A stretch of 64,000 nucleotides of DNA from Anoplopoma fimbria (GCF_027596085.1 NC_072449.1:20414334-20478333), one strand, 5' to 3'. Positions 22,849-35,726 are shown, numbered from the stretch's first letter. Numbers and translations are program-made. The notes: generated by a model from the sequence alone, not told the origin.

Positions 22849-25429
22849 AGGCTCTTTCCTTCTGTTCGTTTGCTCTCATTTCATTGTCAATCCACTTTAG
22901 GTTTAAAGACAAGAGGTTACAAATATAGCATATGCTGATTAGCAGTTCACTGTTGCGAAACACTCAGCACTGCATCAAGCCATCTCTCCTCTCATCTACT
23001 ATGATTCTCAATATTGTTCCTACTATTATGATTCTTTTTCTCTGTTTCTCTATTTTCACTAGTATGTTAACTACACTTACAATTTCAGGTTGGAGCTACT
23101 TTGTTTCTTAGTCATGTGCCATTGTGACTCTGTAAGTCTGCAGTTTGACTGTTCAAAGCTGATTTTATGGTTTATTTATCAGTAAATTCAACTGTTACAA
23201 TGTTTAACTGAAATGGAAACCTGCATCTTCATAATTGTCATCAAGGTCAGTAAGCTCCTTATCCTAGATATGCCATTCTTTACACATAAATCAATAATTT
23301 CAATAGGTAACCAATCATGCTGAGATTCAACTTTCTGTGCAAAATTTGAAATTTAGCAGAACTGATAAGACTCACCCAGTAATGCATAAGTGGTAAGGTC
23401 ATTTATCCTCTCTAGCGATGGCTTGGAGGCAGCCCCAGGTGCTCCAGGTCTTTCTGATGTCTCAGCGAGGCTTTGGCGAAAGAACATACCCACCAATGAT
23501 GGTGTTTGCTGGAATCACAGGGGGAGGTCTGAAATCCAACTGGCGGGCTGGAGCCGACCCAAGGAGAACCACTGTGCTGTGGCCCATTCTCTGTACCCCT
23601 GTTGTGTAGAAAGGTGCTTTTGTGACATGGGATACAGCACGCCGCCAGGAGCACTCCCTTGCTGCGAGCTAGGCGAGGAGCAAAGGCCGTGGGGCAATGG
23701 GTCATCCGATATGAGAGGCATTCCTCCAACATCCAACCTACTACCCAGGCTCTTATGCTGGGACAAAGCCAAGCAAAGAGGGTTCTGTGACAAAGGGCCA
23801 GGGCCCTACAACAGCCTTTTTTCAAGCGTAAGTTTAGTGTGTATTCTGCATGAAGGTGCAAGTTGATGTTTGACAGAAAACCAAGATTGCAATATCTGCA
23901 GAAATTAATTTAAAATGTCTTACTACTAGAAACTGGCGGGCAACACAGGGAGCTCAGTATTTACAATGTACTGGTACTTGGTAAAAATCCAGAAGAAAGC
24001 TTTAGCCTTAAGAGCACTGATAATCTGATCACTCAACAGTTGCTCAACCTGAGCTGTGTGTCAAAGGAACCAACTTATCTACTTCAAAATCAGTGCAGTT
24101 GCAACGCTTGCCTGATCACTGTGACCGACTTTCTGCACGAGCCCCGAGACTGCTGGCAGCTATATTTGCTAACTATGATTCAAACTGTGTTGCTGGACAA
24201 TGATTCATTATTTGGGTGTAATACGATAGCATCAGGTTTTTGTAGAAAAGTGATTTTCTGGTAGCTGTCTACTCGAAACTCTCGACGGGCCAGTGAATGA
24301 GTGTTTGAGAAGTGGACATGCCTCAGTTGTCAAAGACCTCACATGCTCAGAGGGATCTATGACCAGCTATGAGTGAGCAGGAAGAAGGGAAATGAAATGT
24401 GGGAAACAGAGAGGGGTAATGGTGGGATGGGGGCTACTAAATAGGAGATGATTGTGTTTATTTAAACCATTTTTTTATCTTCTCACGTACACTTTTCTTT
24501 ACCATCTCACCTCAATTTACACGCTCTTTTTCTACTTCCTTCCCAGCAGCTCAGGTGAAGTGTCCCTGACTTGCCCCTACATAAAAGACAAACTAAGGGA
24601 GTGTAAGATATGCAGCTGAGTCCTGAGAGAGGGGTTCCTCTGGGGTTCTCCTTGCCCGACCTCGACCCCGTCGTCTCTCAGCTCCATTCAGACCACACAC
24701 AACAGCAGCGGTCAGCTTACAGTGCCCAGCTGGTCACAGAGGACCCAGGCGCCGCTCTCCTGTCCGTTTATTTAACACTGGCATCAGCCCTGTCCTCAGC
24801 CTACATCCACACACACTATAGAGTAAGGGATAAGTAAGAGTTAATTTACTCAACAGATGCAGCCGAGCAGAGAGAGAGCCGTAGATGACTCGGATGGTTG
24901 GAGGTGTATTGCCTTACATTAACCCTATTCATGAGATCCTTAAGCTGCAGTGTATGTGTATAGAGAGTGTGAGAGTGAGACAAAAAGATAGAGACTTGTT
25001 TAGTAACCAACACAGCAACCAGTCACTCCAGATTATTCCAGTACTAACAAGGCCATAGACAGTTTTTTGTTCTTTTCTTGTTGGGATCTTATCAAAGAAA
25101 ATCTAGATCCTGCAGAATTAGCAGCTAATGACTTTGGCAGGAGATCTGCTGGCAGTGAAGACAACTCTAATGTATTCAGTCAGAGTACAAAAACACTTTC
25201 TCCTGCCACACTTTCCGCAACGAGCCTCTCTGGTGTTAGGGATTGGTTTCTAATGTGCTTTTGAATTGAACTTTAGGGCTGGGTTTTTTCATTGATGGAG
25301 AACCGTATTATGTTTTTTGTTTATAATTCATTTTTGATTGAGTTATAGCTTAGTTTATTTGGACATTTTTCTAAAATACTAAATTATGGCTTTTGAATTA
25401 ATTGATTTTCATAAAAAAGAAAAACTTAT
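22849..25429. other. intergenic region upstream of otol1
   Basis: Apart from the G/C-richer block at 23390-23866 listed separately, nothing is recognised. A frame at 24610-24837 (starting with PERGVPLGFSLPDLDP after three codons) lies in a G/C-richer patch but has no recognisable domain or splice signals. A minus-strand CTATATTTG near 22921-22929 could be a weak TATA element for otol1. Confidence 0.35.
23390..23866. other. G/C-rich block with long open frames on both strands, unidentified
   Basis: The plus strand is open for 158 codons (23390-23866) and the minus strand for 149 codons (23861-23412) in a region visibly richer in G/C than its surroundings. A third plus frame contains RTYPPMMVFAGITGGG, vaguely like the VMVWAGI block of DDE transposases, but the match is too weak to claim. 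The block could be a degenerate transposon, a retrocopy or chance. No gene call is made. Confidence 0.25.
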
Positions 25430-25800
25430 TATGAGTTTTTTTGCTAAACAATACATCCATTATTTTTGTGACATTTATATGACAAGCTATAATAAGATTT
25501 TTTATGACATACTATCCTATGATATTTTTTATGACATACTATAATATGACGTTTTTATTACATTTCTGTGCAATATGATACTGTGACCTTTTAATAACTT
25601 ATTTATGCCATACTATACTATGACTTTTTTGAGACATACTATACTATGACATTTTGTAATATTGTATTGTACTATGACTTTTTAAACTTTTTGTCACCTA
25701 CTATGCTATGACTTTTTTTATTACAAATTTAGGAGATACTATGACAATTGTATGACTTTTTAAATATTTTATGACATAATATACATTGACTGTTTGAGGA

Positions 25801-25882
25801 CTTTTGTGGCAATTTCCACACAGAATGGCCTCCTGCTACCTATGGAGAAAAGTTCTAACCACTACACCACCATGCTGCCCCC
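25801..25882 (-). mobile_element. tRNA-derived SINE-like fragment at the array pivot
   Basis: The reverse complement begins GGGGGGCAGCATGGTGGTGT followed by AGTGGTTAGAAC (A-box-like TGGTGTAGTGG) and ends AGGCCATTCTGTGTGGAAAT. This matches the start and middle of a widespread fish tRNA-like repeat. The B-box region is degenerate. Confidence 0.5.
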
Positions 25883-27842
25883 CTTTTATATAATGTTGAA
25901 AAAAGTACTAGTATAGAATGCTGAAAAAAGTCATATGAAATGAATTGTATAGTATGTCGAAAAAAGTCACAAAAAAAGTCATAGTATAGTATATCGAAAA
26001 CAATCACAGTATAGTATGACAAAAAAAGTGAAAGTATAATATGTTGAAAAAGTTTTTTAAAGGCCCTACTGTAGTAAGTCATAAATTGGTCATAGTACGC
26101 TATTTAGAATAAATATTGTTAGTCGAGAAAAAAAAGTAATAGTATAGTATGTTGAAAAAAATCATTGTATAGTATTTTTAAAAAGTCCAAAAAAATCATA
26201 GTATAGTATGTTGACGGAAGTGGTAGTATGTTGGCAAAAAGCATTTAAGTAAATGTGTCTAACAAACTATTTGGAATGAGGGAATTACAGTATGCAAAAC
26301 ATTTTGCAAAAAAGTTGATACTATAAGTAAGAAGTCATATTATAATGTATTAAAAGTAATATAGTATTTTGGAAAGAAGTCAAAATATAGTATGACAAAA
26401 AAGAGTCATAAAGAAGTAATAGTATAGTATATCAAAAAAAATTCTGCTTTGTAAAAAGTCATAGTATAGTATGTTGGAAAAGTCATAGTATTTTATGTTG
26501 AAAAAAGTCAGAAAAATACTTAGTATGGTATCTCAATATAAGTAATCAAAAAGTCCAGTTATAGTATGTTGTAAAATGTTACAGTCAAAACAACATCCCA
26601 GTAAAATTACATGAAAAAAGCCACAGTATACTGTAGAATGTTGAAAAAACGTCATGGTGTAGTATATCGAAAATGGTCATAGTATAATATATTGTAAATT
26701 TTGACTGTACAGTATGTCATGTAAAAAAGTCATAATACACTATATCAAACATTGCCTAGTATTTCAAAAAAAGTAAAAAGTATATGTATGTTGAAAATAG
26801 TCCCAGTATAATATTTGGAAAAAAGTCACAAAAAAGTATTAGTATACTTTGTCAAAAAAACTTCTGGGTTCACTATCAGGAAATACTCGTAGTATCGTAT
26901 AGCTAAGAAATTCATGGTTTAGTATGCTGTAAAAAGTCATAGTAAAGCCTGAAGAAATAAAGTCATAAAAAAGTCATAGTATAGGGATGAAAAAAGTCAT
27001 GGTTTAGTATGTAGCAGAAACTGATAGTATAGTATTTTTCTAAAAGTCATAGTATAGTCTGTCTAAAAAGGTAAAAAAGAAGTCATATCACAGTATGTTA
27101 AAAAACAAACTGTGACTTATTTCGACAAACTGTACTATGACTTGAAAAAAAGCTTCATAAAAAAGTAATATCATAGTTTGTCGGAAAAAGTTTTATATAA
27201 GTCATAGTATATTATGTCAAAAGAAATCATAGTATAGTATGACCAAAAAAAGTCACAAAAAAGTAATAGTATAGTATGTCGAAACAAGTCGTAGTATAGT
27301 AATTATAAAAAAGTCAAAAAGAAGTCAAAGTGAGTTATTTCAAAAAATGTAATAGTATAGTATGTCATAAAAAATGAATTCACAAAAGTTCATAGCCTTA
27401 AAAGTCTAAAAACACTTTATAAAATAATCATAGTATAGAATATTAAAATAATTCACAGTATATAATATGCCAAAAAAAGTAAGAGAAAGTCATAGTAGGA
27501 TATCTTCAAAAAGCTGATTTTCAAGTCATAGTATTGTATGTCAAAAAAAGTTATTGTCAAGTGTGTTGAAAAAACATTTTTTAGTATAGTAAGTCCAAAA
27601 AAAGTAAATTAAAAAGTCATAGTATAGTATGTTGAAAATAGTCCTGGGATAGTATTTCGAAAAAGTAACAAAATAGTTATATTGGAGATAGTGGAAAAGG
27701 TCAGAACAAAGTCATAGTATACTACGTCGAAAAAACTTCTTGGTGTAGTATGTCGAAAATACTCATAGTATAGTATGTCGAAGAAATTCATGGTTTTGTA
27801 TTGCCACAGAAAGTGATGGTACAGTATTTATTTTTAAAAGTC

Positions 27843-28075
27843 ACAGTACCTTAGATTCCTTCAAGTCGACTACGACGATGCGTACTATATAACGCAATCT
27901 TTCGCAGACGGTTAAGCTGGCGTTTCTCTTGTTCACTAACTTCAAACACTCTGGTGGCTCAGAGACACAAACACTAATAGGTTTTGGTGGAGGTGAGTTT
28001 TCAAACTGCGCGGTTTGTTTCAGGGCTGTGATTGGATTATTGGATGATGTGGGGTGTTGACCGTGGGAAACATGA
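27843..28075. other. non-repetitive CpG-containing island inside the satellite-like array
   Basis: Contains GTCGACTACGACGATGCG, TATATAACGCAATC and TTTGGTGGAG followed by the consensus donor GTGAGT at ~27989-28000. The composition differs sharply from the A/T-rich repeats on both sides. It could be an inserted fragment or an old exon/promoter piece. No product is recognised. Confidence 0.3.
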
Positions 28076-28284
28076 ATGATGTTGAAAAGAAAAATTCCTA
28101 AAATAATTATAGTATAGAATGTCCAGAGTCATAGTATCGTAAGTCAAAAAAAAGTAATGATATAGTATGTCCGAAAGGTCATTGTATAGTATGTCAAAAA
28201 AACACGGGATAGTAGGCAAAAAAAAGTTACAGTATAGTATGTCGAAAAAATGTATAAACATTCATAGTAGAGCATGTCTAAAAA

Positions 28285-28400
28285 ACTATTCTTCAGACAA
28301 GGGGAAGAAGCCAGAGAACCCATACAGGAACAACTCCAACACGGAGGTCATTCTCCACACAGAAGGGCCGATCAGTGGGATTGAACCCAGATCCTCTTGA
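28285..28400 (-). mobile_element. second fragment of the tRNA-like fish repeat
   Basis: The reverse complement contains GGGTTCAATCCC (B-box-like), CTTCTGTGTGGAGAATGACC and GGGTTCTCTGGCTTCTTCCC, the familiar downstream part of the same repeat seen at 25801-25882. Confidence 0.5.
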
Positions 28401-28590
28401 AAAGTCACAAAAGTCACAAAAAAAGTCATAGTATAATATGTCGAAAAAAAGTCATAAAAAAGTAATGATATGAAGTTTGTCCAAAAGGTCATAGTATAGT
28501 ATGGTTAATAAAAGGCCATAAAAAAAAATCAAAGTATAGTTTGTTGAAAAAGGGGTCATGGTATAGAAGGAGAACCCATAGAGGAACAAG

Positions 28591-28641
28591 TCCAACACAT
28601 GTCATAGCCCTCCACACAGGAGGGCCATGACATGTGTTGGA
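28591..28641. repeat. near-perfect 23-bp inverted repeat (hairpin) at the array edge
   Basis: Left arm 28591-28613 (TCCAACACATGTCATAGCCC then TCC) and right arm 28619-28641 are complementary at 22 of 23 positions, with a 5-base loop ACACA. A further partial copy of the outer arm (ACATGTGTTGGAC) follows at 28641-28653. The sequence is built from the tRNA-like repeat fragment. Confidence 0.9.
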
Positions 28642-30355
28642 CATGTGTTGGACTTTTTAAATAAACAGCAATCTTGCCTTCGGCACCACAACTTCAGTCT
28701 TTAGCTGATTTTTTAGCACAGTTCTCTAGGTGTAGTTTACCTAACAGACTCCATGACCCTTTAAAGATCCCAACAGGTTTGAGATTTAGTGATATGAAAA
28801 AACAAAACTCTGTCTCAATCTCTTGAGTGTTTCACGTTAAAATAATTGGTACCTTGTCAATCATCCCTTCACAGGAGCTTGCACACATTGATGGAAATGT
28901 TCTTCTTTTCCATAATTATACAGCACCATTCTCTGAATAAAGAACCACAATGTGAACCAGATAGTCTTAACTTAAAGAGTTACTAGTACTAGAGGCCTTA
29001 CTGAACTAGATTCACAGACTTGTGATAATTTAACTTGTGCAAAGAATGATACCATTGTGAAAAATATGATTTCTCCACTTGACCACTTGGTGGCAGACTT
29101 GGGTTTTAGGTTTAACCACAATGATCCTGCATGTACAAAAATATAAACATGTATCAGCTAATATTAGCCCTTACTAAAACCTTTATAATTTGCAATATCC
29201 AGCTGGTGGTGAAATGTTGTTCACACAAGTAGGTCTTTATTAAGGAGCACAGCAATTCTGTCTAACTTTTACTCTAACCAAACTTAACATAACATGTTTT
29301 CATTTGGAGTGAAAGTCCATTGACCATGTCAGGGTTTGGATCCAGCTGTGGTTTAACTCAGATATACTGTGGAGCGGGACACTGTGTCATGAGGTGAATT
29401 CCTCCTCCATCTTTGATCAACAAAGAATGGCTATAATTGAACAATCATTCTAAATACCACAGCACCAACCCTGTCTGATTGCACCAAGATCAGTCTAGAA
29501 ATAAATCTGGTGCTGACATGCAGTCCAGCATTAAACAATATATCCATTTATCCTCAAACCATATTGATAATGGGATCTGTACCTGATCTCTGTTTTGGAT
29601 ATTAATATATTCACAAATAATGTTACTACTTGGGTCTAATCTAATATGTGATTATTATTTGCACAGTTTGTTCAAAGCCTCTGTTTTTCTCTGTATATGA
29701 ACTATTAAAGATGAACAACGTACAAGTACAGAAGCTTCTTGTAAACAAAGTAATGGAATTAATTTATACATCCATAAAACAGTCTACTTAGTATGAGTGG
29801 GACTTTTTGGAAATTAACTTTTATCAATACAAGGAAGTAATGTGGTTAAAAAAGTGTGTTAAACTTAGCAAGACACAGACACACCCGACAGTGCAAACAA
29901 TGATCCCTCAAAACAAGCCTGTTAAAAGACACTATAATACATTATAATAGCAGGGTATTGTGTCGTCCTTTTTATTTTTTTTATTTTTAATTTATTGTTA
30001 TAGATTTTTACACCAGTGACTCTACCTAAACTGCCCAATCATCACAAAGCTGTACAGTTAACTCGAGAGATTTGTTGGTCAGAGTTGTTGTCAAATAAAA
30101 CTTATATGATGTCTTTAAAATAAACAATTTTAGGGCAAACTCTTAGAAAGTTAATTCAAAGTTAATTCAAAGATCATGTACAAGCTGTAATGCTGTGTGT
30201 GGAGAGTCCAAACGTGTCCATTGTTATCCATGTCAGTCAAAGATTGTGGCTAAACGTTAATCTTAGGTTATTACCATGGAAACACTATAATGGTACCACA
30301 CCTGTAGGTAGAGCTGAACAATAGCACGTATGGTGAAAGGTTGTTCAGTTGCAGG

Positions 30356-30356
<1 letters not shown>

Positions 30357-30397
<41 letters not shown>
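30357..30397 (+). repeat. (TC)n microsatellite
   Basis: Near-pure CT dinucleotides. Confidence 0.95.
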
Positions 30398-30399
<2 letters not shown>

Positions 30400-30779
30400 A
30401 TTTTTGAGGAGAAGTTATCGAATGTATTAATATGTATTAATATTTATTAAAATACTAATATGTCAACTCTTTCTCGGGTTTCCTTGTAAACTGCGACCTG
30501 GTTGCGTTGACAGTTTTATTTGGGAGAAACAGTCGCTGGCTATGTATTAACACAACAGAAACAATACACCGACCCTCTGAGTGTTCTGAGAGCATTTGAG
30601 TCTGCAGATAGCTTTGTTTACACCTTGTCTTTATGGTGATAACCTCTGGCCTCCTTCTTCATGGGATACAAATCAACACGTGAAGTGTAAACAGAAGACA
30701 GTTCTTTAAAGACAGAGGCACACTTGCACGATGTAGGATGGCTTGAGAAAACAGCACCTGGATTTTATCATGTGAGCGT

Positions 30780-31075
30780 AGAGGATGTGAGGTGAAGGAA
30801 AGGACAAATAGAGGAAGAGAAAAGAAAGAAAGAGGGAGTAGAGGAGAGGAAAGCAAACAAGACAAATAGAAAGGAAAGTAGTAGCGTGGAGAGGAGAGTA
30901 AAGTAAGGGAAAGTTCAGCAAAGGAAAGGAAATGGGAGGAGAGGAAACAACTAAGAAGAATGGAGAGAAAAGGAGTGGAACTAAGGGGTTAAGGGAAGGA
31001 AATGAGAGGAGAAAAAGTCAAATTAGTGAAGAGAAAATAAAGTGAAAGGAAAAGAAGCGATGAGAGGAACGGATG
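30780..31075 (+). repeat. purine-rich (GGAAA/GAGGA) tract, ~300 bases
   Basis: Nearly all A and G on the plus strand, with irregular GAGGA, GGAAAGG and AGAGGAG units, broken by occasional pyrimidines. It is a candidate triplex-forming (H-DNA) sequence. Confidence 0.75.
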
Positions 31076-32695
31076 GAGACTGAGGGCTTCAGCAGTATTT
31101 TGAGGTGAGCTTAGGTGAGGAGGTTCAGGCTGAGGTTGTTGCAGCTACTGGAAAAAAAACAAAGATGGAGGTGTCTGGTTACAAGGCATAAACATATTAC
31201 CTGGCGAGGCCCTAAACTGCTCCCTTATCCACCATCCACTTTGATAATATTCAATTTCCAGCAACATTTAATTCACATTATTCTACCAGACAGACTTTAA
31301 AGCAGATTTTGTTTATCATGCTTATCAATTTGACATTTAAATTGTGTCTGTGTTATGGGAGGCTTCAGGTAAACAGAGCTTTGTTGAAATAGGTAGGTTG
31401 CCTTGTGTCTGCAGAAGGGAAAGCAAAGCCCCTGGCTATTCATCCCTGCACTGTCTAGAAAGAACTAGTTTGGTGGCTCTGCCTCTTATTGTGTGAGATC
31501 ACTTCATGTGGTACAGTCAATTGTGTCGGGAATGTGCGACCCATAAGCCTCTGTTGTGCTTGTTCCAACATTTCAGAGTTACTGCTCTGCTTGACTGAAG
31601 ACATAACAGACGAATATACTGAGTGAATTCACAGACATTTATATCAAAAACCAACTAGGATGAGAAAGACAATAGCTGTCCAAGTATCTTCAGATGTCTT
31701 TATTTTCTGAACATTGCAGTGATGTGTTGCTATCATGTATAAATGAAACATTAATTAAGGTGAACTGTGAAAAAAGCCTCTCATAGAGCTCTTCAAACAC
31801 GGTACAGGAAATAGGCTACCTGGGCCTAATACAACTACTTAAAACTGAAATGAAATCACACAAACTGGGAACAGTATAAAGCACTTTAAGGTGGAAAAAA
31901 ACAAAGAACAAATTGTGTGTTATTTATGGCCACAAGAGAACACAGATATAAATATTCATGAAAAATGTGGTAATTGACATTGTAACCAGCCAAGCATTTA
32001 CCAGTGTATATAAATATATAATGAAGAATAAATAAAGGGGATCACAATGGACTGTAATCAGCTAGCCCTTGATACAAACCACAAAAAAATCAAAGATGAA
32101 CTTAAGCACACAAATAAATGCAATGCTCGTCACAACTACGATACACTACGACTCATTCTCTCCCCGGTTCACCTTTATAGATCAACTATAGGTGAGGAAG
32201 ACGTTTTTTGCTTTTGTCCATTCAGGGAAACAGCAAACAGTTCTGTTAAGAGTTCAGAGGCTGTTGATTGAGTAAAGCTATGTAATTTACAAAGCCAAGC
32301 CTAAAATGCAAAGGTGTGCTGTATCAATATTTGCTCACGCTCAGTGCTGAACACACCAACAGTCCTGACATACCAACAGGAGATAAAGACAGGGCTATGC
32401 CGTTATTTTTGTTTTATTACACACTTTGATCAGTATCGGTTAATTCCACAACTGTGTAACAGATCCCTGATCGTTACATTTTTAGATTCATTGCATAGCT
32501 TGGGCTTTTCTATCAACTCTCCCTTGAAAGATGAGCTGTGACTTGAAATGTGCATTGTACCATGCCAGCTAGCATTACAGTGCATAAAGGCAACTAAAAA
32601 GGCAATAGTGGTTCTGACACAAGATCAGCCAGTAACATTAAGTACATGTCAAATGTTGGGATGAATACTTACTCCACCTTTATCAGAGAGCCAAT

Positions 32696-32808
<113 letters not shown>

Positions 32809-33929
32809 TAAAGGGGCACTCCACTGATTTTACAGCTTGTAAAACAGTTGTAAAATGTCTTCTGTGGAGCTGAAGAGAGCTTTCCTAAGGCTGTGTCTGA
32901 AATCACTGCCTTTTCACTTGTTTACTACTCGTTATATTACAAACACTCAATAGTTTACTCTGTAGTGAGCAGAACAATAAGAATTCAGACTCAGACTCAT
33001 TTTGCGTCATCATTGACAGCAATGCATTATGTGATTGTTAGACAGACATGCCATGATCCCTACTTTTCCTGCTCCACTTTTGAAACGTTTAAGGGCATTA
33101 ATTAGTCCATAAATGACCTACTCTGAATTCAGACAACATAAAACGGCACAATAAAGAGTGATTTAGGAAACAACAAAAGCCTAAAAAATTACTCAAACTT
33201 GGGGTTTAAAATATGTGGGTATATTAACCAGTCAGGTAAAGTCTACCAAAATAAGTTCAAGTTGTATTCATGGGAAATACAAATATTATGGTATCCAGTG
33301 TTTTAGGGTTTTGATTTGAGACTATAAGTCAAGATATTTTGTCCTCTGCTGCTTCGATTACAACCACTCTCTCTTTGATTTGTGTCCAACAAGTTTTCTT
33401 TTGGACGTCGCACACAAAATTTCCGGAAAATGCCCCTTTAAAGACTTTAGCTTAAAAGTCATGACGGAAAGAACAGAGTCTAGCAGTATTTTGTTGTGAG
33501 ACCAGCATGCAAATGTGCAACCCATGTATGACCCTATCATGCAAAACCCATAGGTGGTATGCACTCACAGAGGACAGGTGGTAAGGAAGAAAAAAACAAA
33601 AAGGACAAACAACATTTCACAAAACGTTTCACAGCAGGGGTGTGAAGGTAATGTACAGTCGTGAGTCTAATACCATGGGGTAAGGCCACAGGGTTTGGGA
33701 TGTAAAGAAGATAGTAAGGCTCTGATTTCCAGATCATCTCATTAAGATCTTCATGTTTTCAGTCTTGATTAGCTGCGGAGACGGACCGCTTAGGTTCGGG
33801 ATGAACGTGGCGTAAAGAGGGGCTCAAGGTGCACTAGGAGATAAGGAGTTGAGTTATAGGGAATTATTTGGGGACTCGTGCTAATCCACCCCGTCGCTGC
33901 TTCTTTTTCCTCCAAACTCTCTCCATCTT

Positions 33930-34172
33930 TTAGTTCATGAGTGCCATGGTGCTCTCTGGCTGGCCGCCAAAGATCCCCGAGAAAAACTCCAGTGCGAGGC
34001 GCACGTGAATGGGCACAAAGACATATGAGGTGTAGATCACCATGGCGATGGCGGAGAAGAGGATGGAGTTGAAGATGGACTTTTCCCAGGGCTCCAGGAC
34101 ATAGATGCCGGTGATGAGCAGGTACTGGTAGTACAGCCAGGCCAGGTACTCCCTAAAGTTCTTGAAGTTCAT
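33930..34172 (-). CDS. sptssb: serine palmitoyltransferase small subunit B
   Basis: Single coding exon of 80 residues (human 76) with stop TAA at 33932-33930. The ATG at 34172 lies 8 bases inside the exon, whose acceptor (GTCTAG) ends at 34181. The sequence [19 protein letters not shown], then [13 protein letters not shown] and [19 protein letters not shown], matches the SPTSSA/B family. The [13 protein letters not shown] end and the short [12 protein letters not shown] start favour paralogue B. The YYQY and LEPWE segments surround the membrane-embedded region, and a second hydrophobic stretch ([16 protein letters not shown]) is the main transmembrane helix. By family knowledge it sits in the ER with SPTLC1/SPTLC2 or SPTLC3 subunits, stimulates serine palmitoyltransferase and influences acyl-CoA chain-length preference. 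A non-coding first exon likely lies near 36.1 kb. Confidence 0.93.
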   Translation of the reverse strand: MNFKNFREYLAWLYYQYLLITGIYVLEPWEKSIFNSILFSAIAMVIYTSYVFVPIHVRLALEFFSGIFGGQPESTMALMN

Positions 34173-35726
34173 CTTGCAAGCTAGACAAAATGGAAATGGA
34201 AGTGGAGTGTTGTGAGATTCAAGCCGTAAGAAAGAGATGTTGTAAAGGAGGATAAAAACACAGTGAGTGTCATTCAAAACGACACTAATAGAAGAACAGA
34301 AATTTTGAAAATCTAAGTAATCCTAAAGTAGAAGAATGGTCACTGTCAGTATTTCATGCAGTGCATTATTTTATGTTGAACAACTATTTTATGAGCTGAT
34401 TATATAATTTATATGTAAATTCTTAATCCTCGAAGTAACTGAAGTTGTCAAACAAATGCAGCGTAGGGTAGTAGAAACTTCAATATTTCCCTCTGAAATG
34501 TTATGTAGCTGGAGTATAATGTAGCATTAAATGGTAATACTCAATTTACGAAAATTAACTAAGTTACTTTCCATTACGATTTACACTTTGAATACACCCT
34601 GAACAAGAAAAAAATAAATACTCTCTTTAAAAATAATACAGATTACCTCTATGTACAAACCATTATTCTGTGACGATAACATTATGTCAAAATAACATTC
34701 AAAGTTCAATCCTGATTACTAGACATGGATAAAGATATGTTCTGCCCTGTGATAACCATTATCCTGGAAAACTGGGAACACAATGGAAAATAATTCTTGA
34801 AAGGAAAATAGTCCATGTGGCTGTGTCTTTATCAATAAGGAGGTGTGAAGGTGAATTAGGAGTACACCTTTGGCTCTCCAAACACACACCCTGAGGGGGC
34901 AATCGAGCAGGACTCATGGATCTAATAGGATCCATGTTTGTGGGATAGATAAAAACCCAAGAAAATTAAACTCAGGGGTCCCACATGAATACATAAAAGT
35001 CCTCACTTATTTTCTTGGTACACTTGACACACATGCATGTGTTGTGACCAGCCACATGGGACACTTACAAATAGACCTAAACGTTTCTGCTACTTGAGGA
35101 GGGTAATGAGTAACGGTTTCAGACCCCCAAAGAACATGCACTTTAACAAAAGGACGCAATAACAATCCCTTGCTTTTGCACAGGCTATGATGTTTGTGAT
35201 TATTATATAAGTTAAATCTTTTTTCCCCGAATATCTGATCAAAAGAAAAAAACTTTGTTTATTCGAAGCTTTGCATAACCGCTTGCATCAACAGATCCGG
35301 CCACAAGGGTAGGGGGCGGGGTCAACAGGTGCCTTAAATGAGCAGGTGCACTCACCTGGAAGAAGAGAATACGTCCCTGATATATAGCTATATAGTCTGC
35401 TCTACAGGACGCACACAAATTATCTTCCTTAACATAAATTGCACAGTAAAGCTGTTGTACTGAAGTTATAACGAGCAAAACACATTTATGAATGCCTACC
35501 GCTCTTCGATGATCAGCAGGATGGTATCTTAATTAAATGATTAATAGTCTTAATAGTCCAATTAACAAGTTTGGCCTAAAGAATTGCAAAAGAGCTTAAA
35601 AAGTTAAACACCTTATAGAAATGTACAATGAATAGCTATTTGCATAGTTTCATCACTATTCCTGTTCATTTCTTAATTTAACATTTTTTTCATTTTTTTT
35701 AATAGATAGAATACTAGAGGGGGAAT

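Larger units (their letters stand above)
25430..28560. repeat. degenerate A/T-rich satellite-like array with an orientation switch
   Basis: Dozens of diverged units of the type AAAAAAGTCATAGTATAGTATGTCG fill ~3.1 kb. From ~25430 to 25800 the units run in reverse complement (ATACTATACTATGACTTTTT). From ~25880 onward they run forward. The turn-over point holds a tRNA-like SINE fragment (25801-25882). A non-repetitive island lies at 27843-28075. Unit length is irregular, ~25-50 bases. Predicted frames such as YYDFFRHT repeats are artefacts. Confidence 0.85.

Noticed and set aside
24610..24837. 75-codon frame starting MQLSPERGVPLGFSLPDLDP
   Set aside because: No domain similarity recognised, no neighbouring exons or polyadenylation signal; too short to call.
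25440..28560. CRISPR-like array
   Set aside because: Units are degenerate, A/T-rich, without constant spacers, in a vertebrate genome; a satellite-like repeat explains them.
33930..34277. Longer 115-codon reading of sptssb from an upstream Met
   Set aside because: The extra codons lie upstream of a good splice acceptor (GTCTAG at 34181) and are not conserved in the family; the ATG at 34172 fits SPTSSB.
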